From assembly GCA_021844945.1 (NCBI GenBank), contig JAKBSJ010000001.1, positions 1 through 64,000 on the forward strand: a stretch of 64,000 bases of DNA. The letters are read 5' to 3'. The notes under the pieces are model-generated. The model was given only the letters and a program-made list of their open reading frames with translations. It made no database searches and had not been told where the DNA came from. The stretch's first letter is position 1; every line of letters starts with the position of its first letter. This document shows, one piece after another, positions 46,495-53,915 of this stretch. This DNA comes from Thermoplasmata archaeon. Its GTDB lineage: Archaea; Thermoplasmatota; Thermoplasmata; Lutacidiplasmatales; UBA184. The position numbers and the translations under genes were made by a program.

Positions 46495-47592
46495 ATGAGC
46501 GCCGCGGGACACCCGGCCACCCTGTTCGAACCGTTGCCCGGCGGCAAGGTCCGCTGCACCGCATGCGCTCGGTACTGCGTTATCCCGGAGGGCTCGCACG
46601 GTTTCTGTTTTGTTCGCAAGAACCACCACGGGCGGCTCGAGCTCCTCACCTACGGGAAGGCCGCGGCGGTCCAGGTCGACCCCATCGAGAAGAAGCCGCT
46701 CTCCCACTTTCACCCGGGAAGCCGCGTGTACTCGATCGGAACCGTCGGTTGCAACTGGCGGTGCCAATACTGTCAGAACGCGGAGATCTCCCAAGAGCGC
46801 GATATCGTCGGGAGGTCCCTGTCCCCGCAACGGGCCGTCGACGAAGCCGTGAGCTACGGCTGTCACGGCGTCACGTTCACGTACAACGAACCGACGATCT
46901 TCATCGAGTACGCCCGGGATGTGATGAAGGAGGCCCGCCGGCGGGGACTCTTCGCGAACTTCGTTACGAACGGCTACATGACACCGGAGGCCGTCTCCGC
47001 GCTTTCCGGACGCCTGGACGCCGTGAGCGTCGATTTCAAGGGAAGCGGCGAGGCCGGCTTCCTGCGGAAATACATTGCGGCGAAGGACGACGTTCCGATC
47101 CTCCGTACGATGGAGGGGCTGAAGCAAGGGGGGGTCCACGTCGAGGTGACGAACCTCATCGTCCCTCGGGTCGGCGACTCGATCGAGGCGCTCCGAGTGC
47201 TGGCGGGCGAGGTCCGGGACCGACTCGGCCGGGACACGCCGTTCCATCTTTTGCGCTGGCATCCCGATTACAAGATGATGGACCTGCCCATGACGCCCAT
47301 CGAAACCCTCGAACGGCTTCACGCGGCGGCGCGCGCCGAGGGGCTTCGCTACGTCTACCTCGGGAACGTCTGGGGCCATCCGCTCGAGCATACGTATTGC
47401 GCGGAGTGCGGGGCGTTGGGGGTCCGGCGCTACGGCTTCACGATCCAAGGATGGTACCTCGACTCGGAGAATCGCTGCATGGCCTGTGGAGCGCGAGTAC
47501 CGATCGTGGGACGCCTCTCCGAGTCCTACCTTCCGATGCGGGCGACGCCGGTCGATGGGTCGTTGGCAAAACCTCCGGACTCGCAAGCGTGA
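46495..47592 (+). CDS. Radical SAM enzyme, AmmeMemoRadiSam/PflA-like (COG1180)
   Basis: RCTACARYCVIPEGSHGFCFVRKN, YSIGTVGCNWRCQYCQNAEISQE, VTFTYNEPTIFIEYARDV, C-terminal CAECGALGVRR...CMACGARVP zinc-ribbon-like cysteines. Confidence 0.92.
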   Translation: MSAAGHPATLFEPLPGGKVRCTACARYCVIPEGSHGFCFVRKNHHGRLELLTYGKAAAVQVDPIEKKPLSHFHPGSRVYSIGTVGCNWRCQYCQNAEISQERDIVGRSLSPQRAVDEAVSYGCHGVTFTYNEPTIFIEYARDVMKEARRRGLFANFVTNGYMTPEAVSALSGRLDAVSVDFKGSGEAGFLRKYIAAKDDVPILRTMEGLKQGGVHVEVTNLIVPRVGDSIEALRVLAGEVRDRLGRDTPFHLLRWHPDYKMMDLPMTPIETLERLHAAARAEGLRYVYLGNVWGHPLEHTYCAECGALGVRRYGFTIQGWYLDSENRCMACGARVPIVGRLSESYLPMRATPVDGSLAKPPDSQA

Positions 47593-48389
47593 AGCGCGAG
47601 GTTTCTCCTCCCACGTCGATGTCCGAGGAAGTGGAATTCGACCGGATCGCCCCGATCTACGACGAGACCCGCCCCCGACCTTCTGAAGGAGAGCTCGCGG
47701 CCCTGACCGCACTCTTCTCGGGGTGCCGGACCGTGCTCGACGCGGGGGTGGGCACGGGCCGGTTCGCCGCGCCGCTGCGCTCGCACGGGTTCGAGGTCAT
47801 CGGGGTCGACCTCTCTCTCGGCATGATGCGACGGGCGCGCGCGAAGGGGGTCCCCCAGCTGGTTCGGGCGACCCTGTTCCAGCTTCCGCTCGCCGACCGG
47901 TCGGTGGACGCAGCGTTTATGTCCCACGTCCTCCAGCTCCTCCCGGATGCCTCCCGAGCGCTCCGGGAGCTGGGCCGCGTGGCCCGTCGCCAAGTGGTGG
48001 TGCAACTCCCCGAGTGGTTCGAGCGCAGCCCCCCGGAGGCGTGGCGTCTGCGGCGCGCCCGCTACGTAGAGCTGGCGGCGGAAATGGGATATCCAGTACC
48101 GGAGCGCGGCCAGCGCTACCGGTATACGTTGGAGGACCTCTCCGCGGTAGCCTCTCCCGCAGCCGTACATGTGGTCCCCTTGTCCAGGGCTCCGGGGGAG
48201 AACACGGACGAGCGACTCTCCCGATGGGCCATGGAGATGCTCGGAGGGGGTCACATACCACCCGAAGTGCACGGCGAGATCCTCCGACGCCTCCGGGCGG
48301 AGTTCCCGGCGGACCCCCCCGGGACGGACCGGCCTCGCACGACGAGGTTTATCGCATGGGATCCGGTACGCCTGCGGGCGGGAACGTAA
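47589..48389 (+). CDS. Class I SAM-dependent methyltransferase
   Basis: FDRIAPIYDETRPRPSEGE...TVLDAGVGTGRFAAPLRSHGFEVIGVDLSLGMMRRARAKG...SVDAAFMSHVLQLLPDASRALRELGRV; GTG overlaps the preceding TGA. Confidence 0.88.
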   Translation: MKREVSPPTSMSEEVEFDRIAPIYDETRPRPSEGELAALTALFSGCRTVLDAGVGTGRFAAPLRSHGFEVIGVDLSLGMMRRARAKGVPQLVRATLFQLPLADRSVDAAFMSHVLQLLPDASRALRELGRVARRQVVVQLPEWFERSPPEAWRLRRARYVELAAEMGYPVPERGQRYRYTLEDLSAVASPAAVHVVPLSRAPGENTDERLSRWAMEMLGGGHIPPEVHGEILRRLRAEFPADPPGTDRPRTTRFIAWDPVRLRAGT

Positions 48390-48564
48390 CGGACCCGACT
48401 GTTCGGTAGCCCGATCGGGATCGAAGTCCCGGCGCCCTCCGCGGCGCTGCAGGGCCGTCATATGGGAGACGCTGCCGGCCGCATCGAGGTCTGGCCCCTC
48501 CCCATCGGTCTCGACGGCCCCGCTTCTGAGCGGTCGGGGGGGCGGACCTACCGACGTTCGCGAA

Positions 48565-48596
48565 GTGCCGGGGCCACGCATGGCCGAAAAGTTCGA
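48565..48596 (+). repeat. Imperfect direct repeat copy 1 (tRNA-Leu 3'-end-like)
   Basis: GTGCCGGGGCCACGCATGGCCGAAAAGTTCGA; 25/32 gapless identities with 49195..49226; bases 48566-48576 equal TGCCGGGGCCA at 49992-50002. Confidence 0.6.
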
Positions 48597-48700
48597 GCCT
48601 CGGCCCGGATCGTCGCAGCCAATGGGTCTTGGCTCCAGCATCTCGTGGACTCCGACTCCCATCGCGAACGTTAAGAACGTGGATACCATGGAATACATTG

Positions 48701-48910
48701 ATGGCGATCTCCCTCACCACGGTGCCAGTGAAGGGAGACACCCTCCGTCGCTTGAGGAGTTACAAGACGGGAGGGGCAACGTACGATGATGTGCTGAACG
48801 AGATGATGGACGAGATCCCCCCCGATTCCTTCATCCAGGAGCATCTTCGGCGGCTCCGGGAGGAGGACACGGTCTCCTGGGATGCCGTCCGAAGCCGGCG
48901 CAAGCTCTGA
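48701..48910 (+). CDS. Antitoxin (RelB-like, DUF7557-like)
   Basis: MAISLTTVPVKGDTLRRLRSYKTGGATYDDVLNEMMDEIPPDSFIQEHLRRLREEDTVSWDAVRSRRKL; immediately followed by a RelE-like ORF. Confidence 0.8.
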   Translation: MAISLTTVPVKGDTLRRLRSYKTGGATYDDVLNEMMDEIPPDSFIQEHLRRLREEDTVSWDAVRSRRKL

Positions 48911-48913
48911 GCC

Positions 48914-49177
48914 GTGAGTGATTTCGAAATTCGTCTCTCGAAGAGCGCGGTGAGGGAGTTCGACAGGCTCGACCGGGAAACCCAGCGACGATTCGCCGAG
49001 GCCATTGCCTTACTCCAGGAAACCCCCGGCCGCACCCGTCCCGGCTTGGACATCCGTCCTCTGAGAGGCTTGAAGGGCATGTGGAGATTGCGTGTCGGCG
49101 AGTTTCGGGGAATCTACCAGCGCGAGGGGTCGAGGATCATCTTCACTCGGTTCGCGCATCGTTCGAGCGTCTACTAG
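48914..49177 (+). CDS. RelE/ParE-family toxin
   Basis: MSDFEIRLSKSAVREFDRLDRETQRRFAEAIALLQETPGRTRPGLDIRPLRGLKGMWRLRVGEFRGIYQREGSRIIFTRFAHRSSVY. Confidence 0.9.
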   Translation: MSDFEIRLSKSAVREFDRLDRETQRRFAEAIALLQETPGRTRPGLDIRPLRGLKGMWRLRVGEFRGIYQREGSRIIFTRFAHRSSVY

Positions 49178-49194
49178 GACACGGGCTTGGCAGG

Positions 49195-49226
49195 GTGCCG
49201 GGACCACGCAACGGACGAAAGTTCGA
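49195..49226 (+). repeat. Imperfect direct repeat copy 2 (tRNA-Leu 3'-end-like)
   Basis: GTGCCGGGACCACGCAACGGACGAAAGTTCGA. Confidence 0.6.
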
Positions 49227-49383
49227 TGCCGAGACATCGGAGGGGTCTTTCAACCCCGTCTCCCCCGAGGAGATCGTCCGCCCGGCTCGTGCGATCCCTC
49301 GACGGCAGGCGTTTGGGCCGTCCAACGCCTCGTTCGAGAGGGTCCATCTTGTATTCTCGAGATACTTCAAGATATTCGAAGCT

Positions 49384-49620
49384 ATGCCGAAGGCGGTCGT
49401 CGACCTGTCGGAGCACGCCAACCGGATCGTGAACGTCGTCAAGGCCCGAGACGGCCTTCGCGGGAAGAACGAGGCCATCGAAGCCATCGTGGCGGCCTAT
49501 GAGGAAAGGATTCTGGACCCGGCCCTTCGGCCCATGTTCGTGGAGAGTCTCCAACGAGTTCGGCGGGGACCGTTCCGAAAGGTTCGGTCACCCGCGGAAC
49601 TGCTGGAGGATCCGAAGTGA
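49384..49620 (+). CDS. Antitoxin (DUF2683-like)
   Basis: MPKAVVDLSEHANRIVNVVKARDGLRGKNEAIEAIVAAYEERILDPALRPMFVESLQRVRRGPFRKVRSPAELLEDPK; overlaps the RelE-like ORF start. Confidence 0.82.
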   Translation: MPKAVVDLSEHANRIVNVVKARDGLRGKNEAIEAIVAAYEERILDPALRPMFVESLQRVRRGPFRKVRSPAELLEDPK

Positions 49621-49886
49621 GCTGGTCCCTCGAGGTTTCGACCGAGTTCGAGCAGGATTACCAGAAGTTGTGCGGCCGGAACGTCGGCCTGCGACGCGCG
49701 GTCGACGCCAAGATCGCGCAGCTCCGCGAAGCCCCGCTGCACCACCAACCCCTGCAGGCCCCACTCCAAGGCGTCCGTCGTGGCCACGTCGGTGGCTCGT
49801 TCGTGCTCATCTTCGAGCCCGACGTCGGGCACAGCACGGTGAGATTGCTGCGTCTCGCGCACCACGACGAAGCGTACGGAATCTGA
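49617..49886 (+). CDS. RelE/YafQ-family toxin
   Basis: MSWSLEVSTEFEQDYQKLCGRNVGLRRAVDAKIAQLREAPLHHQPLQAPLQGVRRGHVGGSFVLIFEPDVGHSTVRLLRLAHHDEAYGI. Confidence 0.88.
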   Translation: MSWSLEVSTEFEQDYQKLCGRNVGLRRAVDAKIAQLREAPLHHQPLQAPLQGVRRGHVGGSFVLIFEPDVGHSTVRLLRLAHHDEAYGI

Positions 49887-49991
49887 TCCGGAGCACCCAG
49901 CGGGCCAAGGGAGGCGCGAACCGTCCCGGCTCTTCGCGGAGTTACCGCAGGATGCGCTTCTCCCCGCCGGTGCCTCGACCGGTCGGAGGCC

Positions 49992-50074
49992 TGCCGGGGC
50001 CAGGATTTGAACCTGGGAACTCCTGCGAGAGCAGATCTTGAGTCTGCCGCCTTTGGCCGCTCGGCCACCCCGGC
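49992..50074 (-). tRNA. tRNA-Leu (anticodon CAA)
   Basis: Reverse complement GCCGGGGUGGCCGAGCGGCCAAAGGCGGCAGACUCAAGAUCUGCUCUCGCAGGAGUUCCCAGGUUCAAAUCCUGGCCCCGGCA: acceptor GCCGGGG/CCCCGGC, anticodon loop CUCAAGA, extended variable arm, T-loop GGUUCAAAUCC. CCA not encoded. Confidence 0.95.
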
Positions 50075-50100
50075 TCGTCCGTAGGGGGAACGGCCCCGGG

Positions 50101-50550
50101 TTAAGGTCGTTCTGGGCGCCGCTCGTCCTCATCGCCTCCGACGAGGATTGCGCCTTGGAAGGCTGCGGGGGCTCGCCGCTCAAGGGCGGACTCTGCGGTC
50201 ATCGCCGGCACCCGCCGAATTCGGCTCCGCCGCGCGCGGCCGCACCGCAGGCAGGTGCGGACCCGGTGGCCCGGGCGCAGCCGCGTGCGGACGGTCCGGC
50301 CCTCGACCCAGTACGTTGAACAGCCCCGGCAGTACATCTCTCGATACTCCGGGAGCAGTCGAACGTTGTAGCGAGCGCCGATCTCCCGGGCGAGCACGAC
50401 GTATCGGTGGGCCAGCTCCAGCTCCCCGCGCTGGGACTCCTGCTCCGCGAGGCCGAACAGGTCGTCGATCCGCTCTCGGGCGATCCGGACCATCGCGGCG
50501 GTCCGTCGCCCGCGACGGCCCGATCTCACACGGTCTGAGGGCTTTGGCAT
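50101..50550 (-). CDS. rnp4: Ribonuclease P protein component 4 (Rpp21 family)
   Basis: RIARERIDDLFGLAEQESQRGELELAHRYVVLAREIGARYNVRLLPEYREMYCRGCSTYWVEGRTVRTRLRPGHRVRTCLRCGRARRSRIRR. Confidence 0.88.
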   Translation of the reverse strand: MPKPSDRVRSGRRGRRTAAMVRIARERIDDLFGLAEQESQRGELELAHRYVVLAREIGARYNVRLLPEYREMYCRGCSTYWVEGRTVRTRLRPGHRVRTCLRCGRARRSRIRRVPAMTAESALERRAPAAFQGAILVGGDEDERRPERP

Positions 50551-50852
50551 ACGGGGCAGTAGACCGCTCCGGGCGCAATGAGGGTTCCGCAGCGGATGCA
50601 GGGAGTGGGAGGAGGACCGGCGTAGACGCTCGAATAGGTGGGCGTCGGCCCTGAACCTCGCGGGGGTGCCGCGTAGTACACGGGAGCGGAGCCGGGACCC
50701 GGAGGGGCCGGCGGAGGAAGAGAAGACGGCCCGGCCGAGGGCGGCCGCGCGGGCGCCGCAGCGGTCCCGGTCTGCGGCAGCGTGTATCCGCACTTCGTGC
50801 AGAACAGAGCCCCCGGTTCTCCCAGAGTTCCGCAGTGAAGGCAGACCGTCAC
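50526..50852 (-). CDS. Double zinc-ribbon protein with Pro-rich linker
   Basis: CLHCGTLGEPGALFCTKCG ... CIRCGTLIAPGAVYCPVCQ. Confidence 0.75.
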   Translation of the reverse strand: MTVCLHCGTLGEPGALFCTKCGYTLPQTGTAAAPARPPSAGPSSLPPPAPPGPGSAPVYYAAPPRGSGPTPTYSSVYAGPPPTPCIRCGTLIAPGAVYCPVCQSPQTV

Positions 50853-50862
50853 GACGAGGAAG

Positions 50863-51720
50863 TTGCGCGCAAAGTATATGGCCGTTGTTCCGGTTTACCG
50901 GCCGTTGGCTCCTCGTTGCGTGGCACTGGTCACCCGCGACTCCTCGCTCTACAGCGAGATCGCGGGAGCGCTGCGGGAGCGCAAGATCCCCTGCGTGAGC
51001 CTGCTTCCGGGCGATCGGATCCCGGACCGGGTGGCGGTGGTCATCACGACCCCGCGCGAGGCCCAGCTCGTCGGTCACGTGCGAGTGCTGCCCGTGCCCG
51101 AGGGAGGGGATCGTCACGCCCTCTGGGCCGCGGTGGGGGACGCGCTTATAGCACCGGCGGGCGCACCGGAGCTGATCGTGGGCGTCGATCCTGGCCCGCG
51201 CCCAGGATACGCGGTGATGAGCGGGAACGCCTTCGTCGGGGAAGGCGTGCTGGAGTCACCCGAGGCGAGCGTACGCTTTGCGGATCACCTGCGTCACCGC
51301 TTCCCCTCTCGTTCCATCCGGTACCGCGTGGGCTCCGGCGACCCGCCCTCGCGCAACCGTATCGTGAACGGGCTTCTCGAGCGACGGCGTCGTGTGGAGC
51401 TTGTCGACGAGCAGGGGACTACCCCGCGGGGCCACCGCCGGCCGCGTGACATGCTCGCGGCCCGACGGATCGCGATGACCGAGGGCCGGGATGTCTGCGC
51501 CCCGATCCCGACGACGGTCACGGAGGGGGAGGTCGCCAACCTCCAGCGACTGAGTCGCATCGGGAGTGGCGGCCGGATCACGATCCCTCGCTCGGTGGCC
51601 CACCGCGTCCTCCGGGGAGAACTGACCCTTTCGGAAGCGCTGGCCGCCTCCACCCGGAGTGACCGGCCCGCTTCGCCACCCCCCCGGGGAGAGATGTCCT
51701 CCCCGCGCGAACTCCTTTAA
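50863..51720 (+). CDS. Predicted RNase H/RuvC-fold archaeal protein
   Basis: LIVGVDPGPRPGYAVMSGNAFV resembles the RuvC GIDPGxxxtGyav strand; ...RIVNGLLERRRRVELVDEQGTTP...RPRDMLAARRIAM. Confidence 0.55.
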   Translation: MRAKYMAVVPVYRPLAPRCVALVTRDSSLYSEIAGALRERKIPCVSLLPGDRIPDRVAVVITTPREAQLVGHVRVLPVPEGGDRHALWAAVGDALIAPAGAPELIVGVDPGPRPGYAVMSGNAFVGEGVLESPEASVRFADHLRHRFPSRSIRYRVGSGDPPSRNRIVNGLLERRRRVELVDEQGTTPRGHRRPRDMLAARRIAMTEGRDVCAPIPTTVTEGEVANLQRLSRIGSGGRITIPRSVAHRVLRGELTLSEALAASTRSDRPASPPPRGEMSSPRELL

Positions 51721-51743
51721 CGCCTCGCCGCTGGTTGGTTCTC

Positions 51744-53477
51744 GTGCCGATTCCCCCGGAGGTACGGACCCGGCTACGTCGGATCGCGCTCGAGAACGCC
51801 ATCGAGCACGGCGACCTTCCGCGCTCGGGCCCGGTGGTGGCGCGCCTGCTCAGCCAGGATGCATCGCTGAGATCGAGCGCGAGCGAGGTTCGCGCGGAGG
51901 CGGATAGGGTCGTCGCCGAGATCGGGGCGCTGGACGCGCGCGCCCGTGCCGATGCTCTGGCCGCGCTCGGAGGACCCGAGGCTCGCGCGCCTCGCGCGGC
52001 ATCGGCGGATCACGGCGCGGAGTTTCCGGACCTGCCGGGTGCCCGCTCCGGGGAGGTGGTGCTCCGTCTTGCCCCCTTCCCGAGCGGTGCGCTTCACATC
52101 GGACACGCCCGGATGATCTACGCGAACGATCACTATCGGAAGCAGTACGCGGGCCGGCTTCTCCTGGTCTTCGACGACACCCCTGGTTCCGAAGAGAAGA
52201 AGGTGGAGTCCGAGTTCTACGACATCATCCGTGGGGACCTCGACCTCGCCCAAGTCCGCCCGGATGCGGTCTACTACAAGTCCGATCGAGTGGGTGCGTT
52301 CTATCCGTGGGCCCTGAGGACGATCGAGGCCGGGGGAGCGTATGTCTGCCATTGTCCGGCCGACCTCCTTCGAGCGAATCGCGCGGCGGGTCGCGCCTGC
52401 GCAGAGCGTGACCAGGCCGTCCAAGAAACGATGCGGGAGTGGAACCGGATGCTCGCCGGCGAGTATGCGGTCGGGTCGGCGGTCCTGCGTCTGCGCACGG
52501 ACATGCAGGACCCCGACCCGGCGTTCCGCGACCGGATCCTCTTCCGGCTCAGCAACCTCGACCACCCGCGCGTGGGCCACCGCTACCGCGTCTGGCCGAT
52601 GCTGGAATTCTCCTGGGCCGTAGACGACCTCGAGCTCGGCATCACTCACGTGCTCCGCGGCAAGGATCTCGTCATCGAGGACCGGATGGAGAGGTTCCTG
52701 TGGGACCTGTGGAAGGTGAAGGGTCCGGAGTTCGTGCACTGGGGCATCCTTCGGATCCGCGAGGCCAAGGTCGCCAAGAGCAAGGCCTACCGCGAGGTGA
52801 AGAGCGGCGTCTTCGACGGATGGGACGACCCGAGGACATGGTCCCTGCGCTCGCTCGATCGCCGCGGGATCACGTCCGAGGCCGTCCGGGCCTTCATCCT
52901 GTCCTTCGGGATGTCACTCTCCGACATCGAGGTCCCTGCCGAGTCCCTCTACTCCGAGAACCGCAAGCTGATCGACGCGACGACGATGCGCCGCTCGTTC
53001 GTCGCGGATCCGGTCGAGGTCACCGTGAGCGGGTGGCCCGCCGGAATCGAGAGCGCCGAACTACCCAACCATCCGGACCGTCCGGAGCTCGGTACACGGA
53101 CCGTGCCCGCCGGTCCCCGCTTCTACCTCGCACGTAAGGACGTCGGAGCGCATGCCGGCGAGGAGGTTCGATTGAAGGATCTCGCTAACATCCGGCTCCC
53201 GCCGGATATTCCCGAGTCGTCCGGTCGGCTCTCCGCCGAGTTCACGTCCCGGGAGAACAAGCGCATTCCCCGGCTGCAGTGGGTCGGGGCGACGAACGCG
53301 GTCCCCGTCGACCTCCTCGGAATCGAGGGTGAGCATACGAGGGGAATGGGCGAAGCGGCCCTCCGGTCCGCCACCCCACGCCAGCGCTTCCAGTTCGAGC
53401 GCGTTGGGTTCGTCCGGCTCGACCGGGGGTATGCCCCCCCCGATTTGCCGGTCCGCGTGGTCTACGGCCATCCGTAG
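51744..53477 (+). CDS. gltX: Glutamyl-tRNA synthetase (archaeal)
   Basis: VVLRLAPFPSGALHIGHARMIYANDHYRKQYAGRLLLVFDDT (HIGH), AKVAKSKAYREV (KMSKS-like), ITHVLRGKDLVIEDRMERFLW. GTG start. Confidence 0.92.
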   Translation: MPIPPEVRTRLRRIALENAIEHGDLPRSGPVVARLLSQDASLRSSASEVRAEADRVVAEIGALDARARADALAALGGPEARAPRAASADHGAEFPDLPGARSGEVVLRLAPFPSGALHIGHARMIYANDHYRKQYAGRLLLVFDDTPGSEEKKVESEFYDIIRGDLDLAQVRPDAVYYKSDRVGAFYPWALRTIEAGGAYVCHCPADLLRANRAAGRACAERDQAVQETMREWNRMLAGEYAVGSAVLRLRTDMQDPDPAFRDRILFRLSNLDHPRVGHRYRVWPMLEFSWAVDDLELGITHVLRGKDLVIEDRMERFLWDLWKVKGPEFVHWGILRIREAKVAKSKAYREVKSGVFDGWDDPRTWSLRSLDRRGITSEAVRAFILSFGMSLSDIEVPAESLYSENRKLIDATTMRRSFVADPVEVTVSGWPAGIESAELPNHPDRPELGTRTVPAGPRFYLARKDVGAHAGEEVRLKDLANIRLPPDIPESSGRLSAEFTSRENKRIPRLQWVGATNAVPVDLLGIEGEHTRGMGEAALRSATPRQRFQFERVGFVRLDRGYAPPDLPVRVVYGHP

Positions 53478-53524
53478 GGGACTCCGCAGTTCTAATGGAG
53501 GACCGACCGTCTACCGCCAACACG

Positions 53525-53914
53525 ATGCGCTATTCCCACACGTCGATCACGGTTCGCTCGATCGACGATAGCCTCCGGTTCTACACCGAGGTTCTGGGGC
53601 TCGAGCCCGCGGGACGCCGCCGGATCGAGGAAAACCGCGCGGAGATCGCGTTCGTGCGCGATCCTTCGACCGGCGCACGGATCGAGCTCACGCACTGGGA
53701 CGGGAAGGACCGCATCGAACCGGGGGAGCAGCTCGACCACATCGCCTTCGAGGTCCAGGATCTCGATGCGGTTCTCGCTCGCGCGAAAGAACGGGGTGCC
53801 CGGGTGGGCAAGGAACCGTACCGTCTCCAGGGACGGACGAGCCGGATCGCATTCCTGATCGACCCGGATGAGGTGTGGATCGAGCTGATCGAGCCCGCCC
53901 ACGCCCCGGCGTAG
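53525..53914 (+). CDS. VOC-family glyoxalase / lactoylglutathione lyase-like
   Basis: MRYSHTSITVRSIDDSLRFYTEVLGLEPAGRRRI...EQLDHIAFEVQDLDAVLARAKERGARV...RIAFLIDPDEVWIELIEP. Confidence 0.88.
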   Translation: MRYSHTSITVRSIDDSLRFYTEVLGLEPAGRRRIEENRAEIAFVRDPSTGARIELTHWDGKDRIEPGEQLDHIAFEVQDLDAVLARAKERGARVGKEPYRLQGRTSRIAFLIDPDEVWIELIEPAHAPA

Positions 53915-53915
53915 C

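Noticed and set aside
48400-48450. T-arm-like cgggatcgaagtcccgg suggesting a tRNA remnant
   Set aside because: No matching D-arm, anticodon arm or acceptor stem around it.
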